A program made the position numbers and the translations under genes. The notes under the pieces are model-generated. The model saw nothing but the letters and a program-made list of their open reading frames with translations, was not told the origin of the DNA and ran no database searches. Below, in pieces: positions 7,900-16,078 of a stretch of DNA of 64,000 nucleotides. The DNA comes from Lacrimispora xylanolytica (lineage in GTDB: Bacteria; Bacillota; Clostridia; Lachnospirales; Lachnospiraceae). Position 1 is the first letter of the stretch. Every line of letters begins with the position of its first letter. The stretch spans positions 1,535,001-1,599,000 of the forward strand of contig NZ_CP113524.1 of NCBI RefSeq assembly GCF_026723765.1, in the 5' to 3' direction.

Positions 7900-8685
7900 A
7901 TGGAATTAACTACCATCCTAGGCGTTATCGTCGGAGTTGTCGCCGTTGTTGGAGCGATGATTTTTAAGCACATTGATTTTGCTGTACTTTTAAATCCGGC
8001 AGCCTTTTTTGTAATTATTGTTGGCACCATCGCGACGATTTTAAATTCATTTCCAGGCAAAAATTTAAAAAAAATCGGCTCTTTGTTCAAGATCCTTTTT
8101 ACAAATAAGAAGGAAGCATCAGAGGCTGAGTTGATCGACTTAATCTATAATTTATCGAAGCAGGCTCGTTCCGAAGGTCTTTTATCCCTGGAAGCTAAGG
8201 TAGAAGAGATTAAGGATCCTTTTTTAAAGAAAGGGGTTCGATTGCTGGTCGACGGTACTGGAGCAGAACTGATCGAAGAGATTTTGGAAACGGAAATAGC
8301 GGGAATCGAAAAGCGTCATGAAATCAATTCAAGTATTTTCTCCTCAGCTGGTATGTATGCTCCTACCCTGGGTGTATTGGGTGCGGTTTTCGGTCTGATT
8401 GCAGCCATGTCTCATATTAATGATACAGACCAGATGGCGGAAGCGATTTCTGCAGCATTTATTGCTACTATTTTAGGTATCTTTACAGGCTATGTATTAT
8501 GGAATCCATTTGCAAAAAAGCTTAAAGTTAAAAGCCAGCAGGAAATAATGACAAAAGAAATGATTATAGTAGGTATCTTATCCATGCAGAATGGAGATTC
8601 TCCGTTTATATTAAAAGAGAAATTACTTGCCTCTTTACCGAAATCTACTCAGAATAAAATTAACGGACAAGATAAAAAGGGATAA
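7900..8685 (+). CDS. motA: Flagellar motor stator protein MotA
   Basis: 261 residues, standard length. Four membrane helices: two at the N-terminus (residues about 3-20 and 28-48) and two after the cytoplasmic loop. The loop carries the conserved charged residues that contact FliG (ARSEGLLSLE) and the later APTLGVLGAVFGLIAAM helix holds the conserved proline of the ion channel. With MotB it forms the peptidoglycan-anchored stator that converts ion flow into flagellar rotation. It has an AAAGGAG ribosome site and lies 11 bases upstream of motB. No flagellar structural genes lie nearby. Confidence 0.95.
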   Translation: MELTTILGVIVGVVAVVGAMIFKHIDFAVLLNPAAFFVIIVGTIATILNSFPGKNLKKIGSLFKILFTNKKEASEAELIDLIYNLSKQARSEGLLSLEAKVEEIKDPFLKKGVRLLVDGTGAELIEEILETEIAGIEKRHEINSSIFSSAGMYAPTLGVLGAVFGLIAAMSHINDTDQMAEAISAAFIATILGIFTGYVLWNPFAKKLKVKSQQEIMTKEMIIVGILSMQNGDSPFILKEKLLASLPKSTQNKINGQDKKG

Positions 8686-8696
8686 GGTGATTACGA

Positions 8697-9482
8697 ATGT
8701 CAAAAAAGAGAAAGCATGCACATCAGGAAGAGGAAGCTGGAGAAGCTTGGCTGCTGCCTTATTCCGACTTAATGACTCTTCTCCTGGCAGTTTTCATTGT
8801 ACTTTTTGCGGTTAGTAAGATTGATGCCAGTAAAGCACAGGAGATGTCAGAACAGTTCGCCGCAGCCAACATGGATAAGAATTACACTGGCAATGGGTCA
8901 GGAAGCGGCAGTGGCGGTGGTGGCGGTGGTCCCCAGTCAGGAGGCCCCTTAAATATTGAAACAAAAAGTGAGCTTGAGAGCTTTTTCGGAGAATATGAAC
9001 TTAAAAAACTGGAAGCTTTAAAGGTAGAGCTTGATAATAAAATCCACTCAGATGGTATGGACCAGTCTGCTTCCACCATGATTGACATGCGTGGTCTGGT
9101 AATCCGGTTAAACAATGCGGTACTGTTCGAATCGGGAAGTGCAGAGATAAAAAAACACGAGGATACTTTGATAGAAGTTGCAAGTATTCTGAATACAACA
9201 GATAACTACATACGTATTGAAGGCCATACAGATAATACTCCCATCAGACGAAGCCCTTATGCTTCCAACTGGGAATTATCTACTGCCAGAGCAGTTAATG
9301 TGGTAAAGCTCTTTATTAACAAATGCAATTTTCCGCCGGATAAGCTGATTGCAGTAGGCTACGGAGAATATAAGCCGGTAGCGGATAATGGAACAGCAGA
9401 AGGAAGATCAAGCAACAGACGTATTGATGTTATTGTTTTAAGTTCTAAATATAATAATCTGGAAGAACATCAAGTAAAGTAG
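8697..9482 (+). CDS. motB: Flagellar motor stator protein MotB
   Basis: 261 residues. A single N-terminal helix contains the ion-binding Asp24 in PYSDLMTLLLAVFIVLFAV. It is followed by a Gly/Ser-rich linker and a C-terminal OmpA/MotB peptidoglycan-binding domain (RIEGHTDNTPIRRSPYASNW, then GRSSNRRIDVIV). It partners MotA. The Gly-rich linker (residues about 65-80) replaces the usual plug-region spacing but the functional residues are intact. Confidence 0.95.
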   Translation: MSKKRKHAHQEEEAGEAWLLPYSDLMTLLLAVFIVLFAVSKIDASKAQEMSEQFAAANMDKNYTGNGSGSGSGGGGGGPQSGGPLNIETKSELESFFGEYELKKLEALKVELDNKIHSDGMDQSASTMIDMRGLVIRLNNAVLFESGSAEIKKHEDTLIEVASILNTTDNYIRIEGHTDNTPIRRSPYASNWELSTARAVNVVKLFINKCNFPPDKLIAVGYGEYKPVADNGTAEGRSSNRRIDVIVLSSKYNNLEEHQVK

Positions 9483-9550
9483 AAGCAGCCACTTCTGGTT
9501 ACAGATGCAATTTTCATGTTTAATTTAATACCGAAAACAGATATAAGATG

Positions 9551-9589
9551 AACCAGTATCAGGATGGAATTCCTGGCACTGGTTTTTTT
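9551..9589 (+). terminator. Intrinsic terminator after motB
   Basis: AACCAGT..CAGGA pairs with TCCTG..ACTGGTT, followed by seven T. It separates motAB from the exopolysaccharide operon. Confidence 0.92.
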
Positions 9590-9689
9590 ATGTGTTTAAG
9601 GAGTATTTTACAGAGAATATGTGGCAAAATAAAACAAATCCATTTGATTTGACTAAGGCAGAGAACTTGAAGCAAAAGAGGGACTTTGT

Positions 9690-10655
9690 ATGAACAGACT
9701 TTGTATTGTAGTACCCTGTTATAACGAAGAAGAAGCACTTGCATATACCAATAAGGAATTGATTAGCATCATACAAAGGCTGGTGGAAGCGGGGAAAGTG
9801 GGGCGCGGCAGCTTTATTCTTTATGTGGATGATGGTAGCAGAGACAAGACCTGGAATATCATAGAGGAGTATCATAAAGAGTCTCCCTTTGTCTATGGAT
9901 TAAAGCTGGCTAAAAATAGTGGTCATCAAAATGCGCTTACAGCAGGACTTCTTGCGGCAAAGGATTACGGAGATATGATTGTATCCATTGATGCTGATTT
10001 GCAGGATGATGTTTCTGTCATAGAGGAGATGGTAGATAAATTTATTCAGGGCTATGACATTGTTTATGGAGTCAGAAAGAAAAGAGATACCGATACTTTT
10101 TTTAAAAGAACAACTGCCCTTGGTTTTTACCGGTTAATGCGGGCAATGAAGATTGATATTGTATACAACCATGCAGATTACAGGCTCATGTCCAAACGGG
10201 CCGTAGAGGTATTCTCCCGTTATGAGGAGAGAAATCTCTTTTTAAGGGGAATCATCCCCTTGATTGGATATCGATCCACAGTCGTTACGTACGACAGGAA
10301 ATTAAGAATTGCCGGAGAATCCAAATATCCTTTCAGCAAGATGCTTTCTATGGCTTTTGAGGGTATAACTTCCTTTAGCATTCAGCCCATCCTCATGATT
10401 ACGAATCTTGGCCTGTTGATTGTGCTCTTTAGCATTCTGGCAGCGATCTATGGGTTTTATTCCTATTTATCGGGAAGAGTAGTAGCAGGCTGGACCTCTA
10501 TTATTTTGTCCATATGGTTTATCGGCGGGGTTCAGCTTTTGTCGGTTGGCCTCATAGGAACTTATATCGGAAAGATTTATATAGAAGTAAAACAGCGTCC
10601 CAGGTATAACGTGGAAACAAATAATCTTTTGGAGAAACAGCATGAAGAATCGTGA
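9690..10655 (+). CDS. GtrB/DPM1-like family 2 glycosyltransferase
   Basis: 321 residues. N-terminal GT-A domain with VVPCYNEEEA, the nucleotide/metal motif DADLQDD near residue 112, and GESKYPFSKM. It ends in two transmembrane helices, the layout of enzymes that move a sugar from a nucleotide donor to polyprenyl phosphate (GtrB, YkcC, dolichol-phosphate-sugar synthases). First gene of the polysaccharide operon; its stop overlaps the next start by 14 bases. The likely role is to make a lipid-linked sugar used by the GT-C-like membrane proteins at 10642 and 18324. The sugar is unknown. Confidence 0.88.
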   Translation: MNRLCIVVPCYNEEEALAYTNKELISIIQRLVEAGKVGRGSFILYVDDGSRDKTWNIIEEYHKESPFVYGLKLAKNSGHQNALTAGLLAAKDYGDMIVSIDADLQDDVSVIEEMVDKFIQGYDIVYGVRKKRDTDTFFKRTTALGFYRLMRAMKIDIVYNHADYRLMSKRAVEVFSRYEERNLFLRGIIPLIGYRSTVVTYDRKLRIAGESKYPFSKMLSMAFEGITSFSIQPILMITNLGLLIVLFSILAAIYGFYSYLSGRVVAGWTSIILSIWFIGGVQLLSVGLIGTYIGKIYIEVKQRPRYNVETNNLLEKQHEES

Positions 10656-12180
10656 AGAGTCGTTTGCAGCCAGGCATCTTACCAGATTCGTGACGTTTCT
10701 GAGTAAGATCAGGGGATTTTTAAGAAATGTGAATTTTAAGATGGAAGGCAGGTATTCCCCATCCCGGCTGGCTCTTCTTGTTACAGTCATAACTGCGATA
10801 ATTGCTTTTGTCATTCTCTTTTTACCTAATTATCTTGGAGTGGCAGGAGACGGTTCCACCGATGAGGTGATGAGATCAGCTGGTATTTACTATATAGAAA
10901 GAGAGCCGGACCTCATTTATAACAATTATTTTATAAAAACCTACTCAACCGTTGCATCGGGGGAGGATATGCCGGGCAAGACTATAAACAGTCAGGTAAT
11001 CATTTTAAGGATAGCGAAGTCACTGGATTATTTATTTACAAGAGACCATTATTTTGATATCCGGTTTTTAGGACTTCTTTATCTGATCCTTTATCTTCCA
11101 GCCGTGTATCTCTTGATTCGGGAGGTATGTAAGCGGGTGAGGCAATTTACCGAGGGAGCATTGATTGCGGCAGCCGGACTCGTAATTTTTTCTGATATCG
11201 GATACGTAACCTACTTTAACTCCTTTTATCCGGAAGCCATATGGCTCATTGCAATGCTCTACTGTGTTGGTGCCTCTATGTCTTTTCAAAAAGAACGGTC
11301 CGGCTACCGGGATTTTTTTAGTCTGATGCTGTTTTTATTCTCGGCTGTCATTTTACTCAGCTCCAGACGTCAATGTGCAGTTCTTGGTTTTTTATTTGCC
11401 ATATATGTCATCAGGCTTATTTTTGTAAGAAGAAATTTTATCTGGGGAGTTAGCTGCATAGGAACTGCTTTTGTTCTCAGCCTGATTTCTATTTTATGTA
11501 TTTTCATCTATCCATCTGATTTCGGTGAGACCAGCAAATTGCATGCAATGACAAGAGGGGTATTATTTGTATCATCAAGTCCATCAGAAACCCTTGAGGA
11601 GTTCGGAATCAATCCTTCTTATGAGCTGTTGACCGATTCCTCGGCTTACGATTATCTGCCCCTGGTAAAGGCAGGAGATGATTCCTTGTACCATGGGTTT
11701 CTGGATCAATACTCGGCTTCTGACATAGCCGTCTATTACCTTCGCCATCCGGGAAGCATGTTAGGAATGATTGATGTCTCCATTGGGGCAGGAATGGATA
11801 TCAGAAGAGGAAGCTGCGGAAATTATGAAATATCTGCGGGAATGCCCCTAAAGGCGAAGAGTCTTTTCTGGTCAGGCTGGAGCACCTTTAAGATGATGTC
11901 GGCGCCTAAAACCATTGGTTATCTTATTGTGCTTACGGGGTTTATCTTCTTCCTGTTTTACAAAGGGTATTCCATTCGGCCTGGAGAAAATCGGAGCAAT
12001 ACCATTTTTTTAGATATGCTTATTACTGTTTTAGGGGTGCTGTTATCCCAGTCAATCATCGTAATTATTGGCAGTGGTGATGCTGAAATGGTTCAGCGCA
12101 CCTTCCTGGTGGGACTTTCCCTTGATATTATGACATATTGTGTGTTTGCGGAGCTGCAGCATAAGATAAAGATCGTTTAA
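10642..12180 (+). CDS. Polytopic membrane protein, GT-C-like
   Basis: 512 residues with about ten hydrophobic helices and an early extracytoplasmic segment (GDGSTDEVMRSAGIYYIE) followed by TYFNSFYPEAIWLIAML and SSRRQCAVLGFLFAIYVI. The topology fits GT-C glycosyltransferases that use polyprenyl-phosphate sugars, but no family-defining motif was confirmed. Ribosome site GGAGAAACAGC; its start lies inside the preceding glycosyltransferase gene, implying coupled translation. It probably decorates the exported polysaccharide or a wall glycopolymer; it could also be a polymer-length or export factor. Confidence 0.6.
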   Translation: MKNREESFAARHLTRFVTFLSKIRGFLRNVNFKMEGRYSPSRLALLVTVITAIIAFVILFLPNYLGVAGDGSTDEVMRSAGIYYIEREPDLIYNNYFIKTYSTVASGEDMPGKTINSQVIILRIAKSLDYLFTRDHYFDIRFLGLLYLILYLPAVYLLIREVCKRVRQFTEGALIAAAGLVIFSDIGYVTYFNSFYPEAIWLIAMLYCVGASMSFQKERSGYRDFFSLMLFLFSAVILLSSRRQCAVLGFLFAIYVIRLIFVRRNFIWGVSCIGTAFVLSLISILCIFIYPSDFGETSKLHAMTRGVLFVSSSPSETLEEFGINPSYELLTDSSAYDYLPLVKAGDDSLYHGFLDQYSASDIAVYYLRHPGSMLGMIDVSIGAGMDIRRGSCGNYEISAGMPLKAKSLFWSGWSTFKMMSAPKTIGYLIVLTGFIFFLFYKGYSIRPGENRSNTIFLDMLITVLGVLLSQSIIVIIGSGDAEMVQRTFLVGLSLDIMTYCVFAELQHKIKIV

Positions 12181-12234
12181 AAAGTATGGAATCTGGTTGT
12201 CTTAGGTGTAGAAGAATAGGAGGAAAAAGGACAA

Positions 12235-13098
12235 ATGACAAAGCATAAATCGTATGGCTATCTGTTCCAGGATCTGGGGCTGGTCTTATTGCTCGCCTGT
12301 CTGTTTACAGGGGCTTTGACCGTGAGCTACACGCCCAAACCATTGCTTTTTGAAGCCGTGCTTATGCTTCTTTTCATCTTTTTAGCAATACTTCTCACTG
12401 GCTTTAAGCTGTTTGGTCTGTCCATTGTGCTGTCAGGTCTGGAGGTCCTCATTTATACGGCTTACCGCTTGTATCTGTTTCTTGCCTATGAGACGGAAAT
12501 TCCACTGATCAGCTTTGTGTGGATATTTCTTCCTATACTATCCGTAGCAGCCATGTATTTGTTTGTTTCCGGCAATCGAAAGCTGGAACTGGAAAATGAT
12601 ATCTTAAGGGAGCAGGTGGAGGAACTGGTCATGGTGAATCCACTTACAAAGCTATATAACTTAAGAAGCTTGTATCATGATCTGTATATTCAGGTATCCT
12701 ATGCAGAAAGAAACAAGCTCCCCCTGTCTCTCATGGTCATCGTGCTTAAATATGAATCAGAGCTTAAAAGCATTTTGTCACGCCAGAATTATGAGAGGGT
12801 GATACAGCGTCTGGCTCAGATTGTATCCGACACCGTCCGGGTAGAGGACAAGACTTACTCTACCGATCACAAAGGAAGTCTGGCAATCATTATGACCTGT
12901 GACAAGGAAGGAAGCGAAATTGCTATGGGGAGGCTGCGAAGCCGGATTTCAGAAAGGGATGCTTTTTCTGACATTGCCGATCATGCCATTAAGATAGAAG
13001 TGAAAATGGCCAGCATGGAATACAGTAAGGAAGAGTTTGGAGATGACATGATGCAATTTAAGCAAAGGGTAGAAAATGAACTTCAATACGATGTGTAA
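12235..13098 (+). CDS. Membrane protein with degenerate GGDEF domain (YdaK-like c-di-GMP receptor)
   Basis: 287 residues. Four membrane helices (about 13-30, 37-58, 60-83, 91-111), a short coiled segment, then a GGDEF-fold domain from about 130 (NPLTKLYNLRSLYHDL). The catalytic GGDEF position reads DHKGS (211-215), so cyclase activity should be lost. The inhibitory-site motif RxxD is kept five residues upstream (Arg202-Val-Glu-Asp205). That is the pattern of c-di-GMP receptors such as PelD and B. subtilis YdaK, which sits in the ydaJKLMN exopolysaccharide operon. The surrounding genes have the same content, so this is probably the c-di-GMP-sensing switch for the synthase. Confidence 0.82.
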   Translation: MTKHKSYGYLFQDLGLVLLLACLFTGALTVSYTPKPLLFEAVLMLLFIFLAILLTGFKLFGLSIVLSGLEVLIYTAYRLYLFLAYETEIPLISFVWIFLPILSVAAMYLFVSGNRKLELENDILREQVEELVMVNPLTKLYNLRSLYHDLYIQVSYAERNKLPLSLMVIVLKYESELKSILSRQNYERVIQRLAQIVSDTVRVEDKTYSTDHKGSLAIIMTCDKEGSEIAMGRLRSRISERDAFSDIADHAIKIEVKMASMEYSKEEFGDDMMQFKQRVENELQYDV

Positions 13099-14692
13099 AA
13101 GATGGATAATTGGTTTTGCCATGTATGTCTTATCCGCATTATACTGTCAGCCAGCGGTTTGGGCCGCGGATCAAAAGCAGATAGAAAAAGGCGATATTCT
13201 CATTATTTACAGTGACGGTTCTGATAAGAATACTGGGAGGATGGTCTCTGATATGGTTGAAATCCTCACGTATCAAAGCTTTAAAGTAAGCTATGGAACT
13301 GCTTCTGAGTGCATGGATGACCTAAATAAATTCTCTTATGTCATCTGTTACGATATCACCACGTACCCCAGTGAATTTCCAGAAAAGCTTAGATTGTACG
13401 AGGAGAATCACACCGGGGAGACGAAAGAAGCAAGTCATATCTTTTTTGTTGGCAATGAATTTTTAAAGGCATACCTTGATCAGACAGGAAGGGACCAGTC
13501 TTATGAGTACATCAAAAGTACAACGGGTAAGATTCGTTATAATTTTGATGATCTGAGCCAGCGGTCCAGTATGGCAAAGGAACCGTTTTTTCTGTTTTTA
13601 AAAAACTTAAGTTATAAAAATGGAGGACTTACTGTAAGTGAGAAAGAAGGATATGTTTGTGCAAGAGAAGGGGCTTTGACTCATTTACCGGTAACGGATT
13701 TCGATGATCCACTGATAAAGGCTGTATTCATAAAAGAAGTGGCCCAGTGGAAATGGCCCTTTAACGGAAGTCCCAATATATTTCCTCAATATATTATAGT
13801 TAATAAGGTTTACCCTTATGAGGATCCAGAAAAGCTGATGGGCGTGGTTAAAATGCTGGTAAAAGGAAAGACACCATTTGTCATATCAGTCATGCCCATG
13901 TATGTGAATGGGGATTATCCGGCTATGGTCCGCTTTTGTGAGATTCTACGGTATGCCCAGGCAAATGGAGGGGCAGTTATTATCAATACTCCCATCAATC
14001 AGATGAATCCCCTTGATAAAAATGTTGTTCTGGATTATCTGGCACAGGCCCTCTCAATCTACAACAAACAGGGAGTGTATCCTCTTGCCTTACAGGTGCC
14101 CCGTAATTGGATGTTTCACCCGGATACCATTGAGATCATGAGGCATTTTAAGACAATCGTTACCTCCAACGAGGAGGATTCTTATCTTGATGCATCAGAG
14201 GGAAACACCAATGAGGTCTATAAAGACGGCCATCAGTGGATTGGCAGTTCTGTGGCTCTTGACGACCTTGGTACAAGCTATGTTTCCGCTTATTCCACTG
14301 CAGTTTGGATTTCCATGGAAGCGGATCCATCTGAAATCCTGTTAAAAATCAATGCCTGCCGCAGCTCCAGGATTCCTTTAAAAAGCCTGTGGGACATGGA
14401 ACACAGCTACTGGATGGAAAAGGATTTAATGACGTATGGAAATCAAGGTCTGATTCTCAATCAAAAGAAACAGGATTTGAGCTTTCTTCCAAGCACTTAT
14501 GTGAAAAATTTTGATTATCACAGAAATATGCTCCAGCGGTTTTCCAAGGACTTAACATCTCAAAACCGTTTGCTGATTTTCATGGTGGGTATTACCTCTC
14601 TGGTTTTTCTCCTGTTTATCTTGTTTGCCAGATACAACAACCGCAGAAATTATTTCTTTGGGAGTGGAGAAAAAGAGAAAGACCAGGGTTAA
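13076..14692 (+). CDS. DUF2334-type exopolysaccharide protein (YdaL-like)
   Basis: 538 residues, overlapping the previous gene by 23 bases. A signal sequence (KRWIIGFAMYVLSALYCQPAVWA) is followed by an extracytoplasmic region and a C-terminal helix (LLIFMVGITSLVFLLFILFA), so the body faces outside. The central part (KVYPYEDPEKLMGVVKMLVKGKTPFVISVMP) resembles DUF2334, a divergent polysaccharide-deacetylase-like fold; B. subtilis YdaL is the operon counterpart. Clear deacetylase metal residues were not confirmed. It may modify or guide the nascent polymer. Confidence 0.72.
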   Translation: MNFNTMCKRWIIGFAMYVLSALYCQPAVWAADQKQIEKGDILIIYSDGSDKNTGRMVSDMVEILTYQSFKVSYGTASECMDDLNKFSYVICYDITTYPSEFPEKLRLYEENHTGETKEASHIFFVGNEFLKAYLDQTGRDQSYEYIKSTTGKIRYNFDDLSQRSSMAKEPFFLFLKNLSYKNGGLTVSEKEGYVCAREGALTHLPVTDFDDPLIKAVFIKEVAQWKWPFNGSPNIFPQYIIVNKVYPYEDPEKLMGVVKMLVKGKTPFVISVMPMYVNGDYPAMVRFCEILRYAQANGGAVIINTPINQMNPLDKNVVLDYLAQALSIYNKQGVYPLALQVPRNWMFHPDTIEIMRHFKTIVTSNEEDSYLDASEGNTNEVYKDGHQWIGSSVALDDLGTSYVSAYSTAVWISMEADPSEILLKINACRSSRIPLKSLWDMEHSYWMEKDLMTYGNQGLILNQKKQDLSFLPSTYVKNFDYHRNMLQRFSKDLTSQNRLLIFMVGITSLVFLLFILFARYNNRRNYFFGSGEKEKDQG

Positions 14693-14733
14693 AAAATCTG
14701 TTTCTTTGAATGTTTTAATTTGTGGGAGGGTAT

Positions 14734-16035
14734 ATGTCAATTGTCGATGTACTGGCGTTGTATTCCATCTTTGCCATATGGGGACTGATGTTTTTAAATA
14801 TTATGCTTTCCATTGGCGGTTTTCTCTATATTATGAGGATGTACCGCACAGATGGTCATAAAGCAATTCCGGAATATCCAATGGTAACTGTCATGGTTCC
14901 TGCCCATAATGAAAGTATTGTGATTCAAAAGACCATGGAAGCCTTGATAAAGCTTGATTATCCCAGGGATAAATATGAAATCATTGTGGTCAATGACAAT
15001 TCTACGGATAATTCCAGTGAGGTGCTGAAACAGATACAGCATGACAATCCGGAGTCCAGAATCATTGTAATCAATACGGACAATATTGTGGGAGGAAAGG
15101 GAAAATCCAATGCATTGAACATCGCACTTTCCGTGGCGTCAGGTACAGTAATCGCAATCTATGATGCAGACAACACCCCGGAACGGCAGGCGCTTAAAAT
15201 TCTCGTAGAGAATCTGATGTCAGATGATAAATTAGGTGCTGTAATCGGTAAATTCAGGACCAGGAATAAGTATGCGTCTCTGCTTACCAGATTTGTTAAC
15301 ATCGAAACCCTTGCCTATCAGTGCATGAACCAGGCCGGACGTTTTTTCTTTTTTAAGCTGTGTACCATACCTGGTACCAACTATGTAATCCGAAGAGAGC
15401 TGATCGATCAAATGGGTGGCTGGGATGTCAATGCACTTGCAGAGGATACGGAAATCAGTTTTCGCTTGTACCGTATGGGATATTATATTAAATTTATCCC
15501 CCACGCAGTCACCTGGGAGCAGGAACCTCAGATCCTAAAACAGTGGTTCAAACAAAGAACCCGCTGGGTAAAGGGAAACTTATATGTGTTGAAAAGCAAT
15601 TTTAAATATGCGTTTGATCCGGAAGCCGGAAGAATGAGGCTTGATGTGATTTACTATGCTTTGGTCTACCTTCTGATGTTTACTTCCCTTGTTTTTTCCG
15701 ATTTGATCTTTGTCATGGGAATTCTGGGTTTTTGGTATGTGACCCTGGGAGGCTTCTCTTCCCTTCTTTGGGAGATGGCCATTCTGTTATTTGTGTTAAA
15801 TGTTGCAATTACCCTATCGGTAGAAAAAAATGAGTTTAATTTCAGCAACCTGTTACTCACCTTTGTTATGCTGTTTACCTATGCAAAGCTATGGGTGCTG
15901 GTGGTTTTAAACGGAATGATACAGGGCGTTCAGGACAGGCTTTTTAACAAGGAAGTCATATGGGATAAAACAGAGCGCTTTGAAGAAGCAGGTGGGAAGA
16001 GGAAAGAGAAAAAAACTGGGAATACTAAGCAATAA
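14734..16035 (+). CDS. Cellulose-synthase-like family 2 glycosyltransferase (YdaM-like)
   Basis: 433 residues from the ATG at 14734; a GTG 12 bases upstream falls inside the GGGAGGG ribosome site and is rejected. It has an N-terminal membrane helix, then the processive GT2 signature: VPAHNES, VVNDNSTDN, the DAD metal motif (IYDADNTPER), the acceptor-site ED (LAEDTEISF) and the processivity motif QRTRW (KQRTRWVKG). C-terminal membrane helices follow. This is the polymerase and exporter of the operon. It lacks a PilZ domain, so c-di-GMP control would have to come from the degenerate GGDEF protein. The polymer is probably a beta-linked hexose or hexosamine chain. Confidence 0.88.
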   Translation: MSIVDVLALYSIFAIWGLMFLNIMLSIGGFLYIMRMYRTDGHKAIPEYPMVTVMVPAHNESIVIQKTMEALIKLDYPRDKYEIIVVNDNSTDNSSEVLKQIQHDNPESRIIVINTDNIVGGKGKSNALNIALSVASGTVIAIYDADNTPERQALKILVENLMSDDKLGAVIGKFRTRNKYASLLTRFVNIETLAYQCMNQAGRFFFFKLCTIPGTNYVIRRELIDQMGGWDVNALAEDTEISFRLYRMGYYIKFIPHAVTWEQEPQILKQWFKQRTRWVKGNLYVLKSNFKYAFDPEAGRMRLDVIYYALVYLLMFTSLVFSDLIFVMGILGFWYVTLGGFSSLLWEMAILLFVLNVAITLSVEKNEFNFSNLLLTFVMLFTYAKLWVLVVLNGMIQGVQDRLFNKEVIWDKTERFEEAGGKRKEKKTGNTKQ

Positions 16036-16078
16036 GCTGGAGAATATGCCGCCGTTTGCGGAAGAATCGAGGATGATG

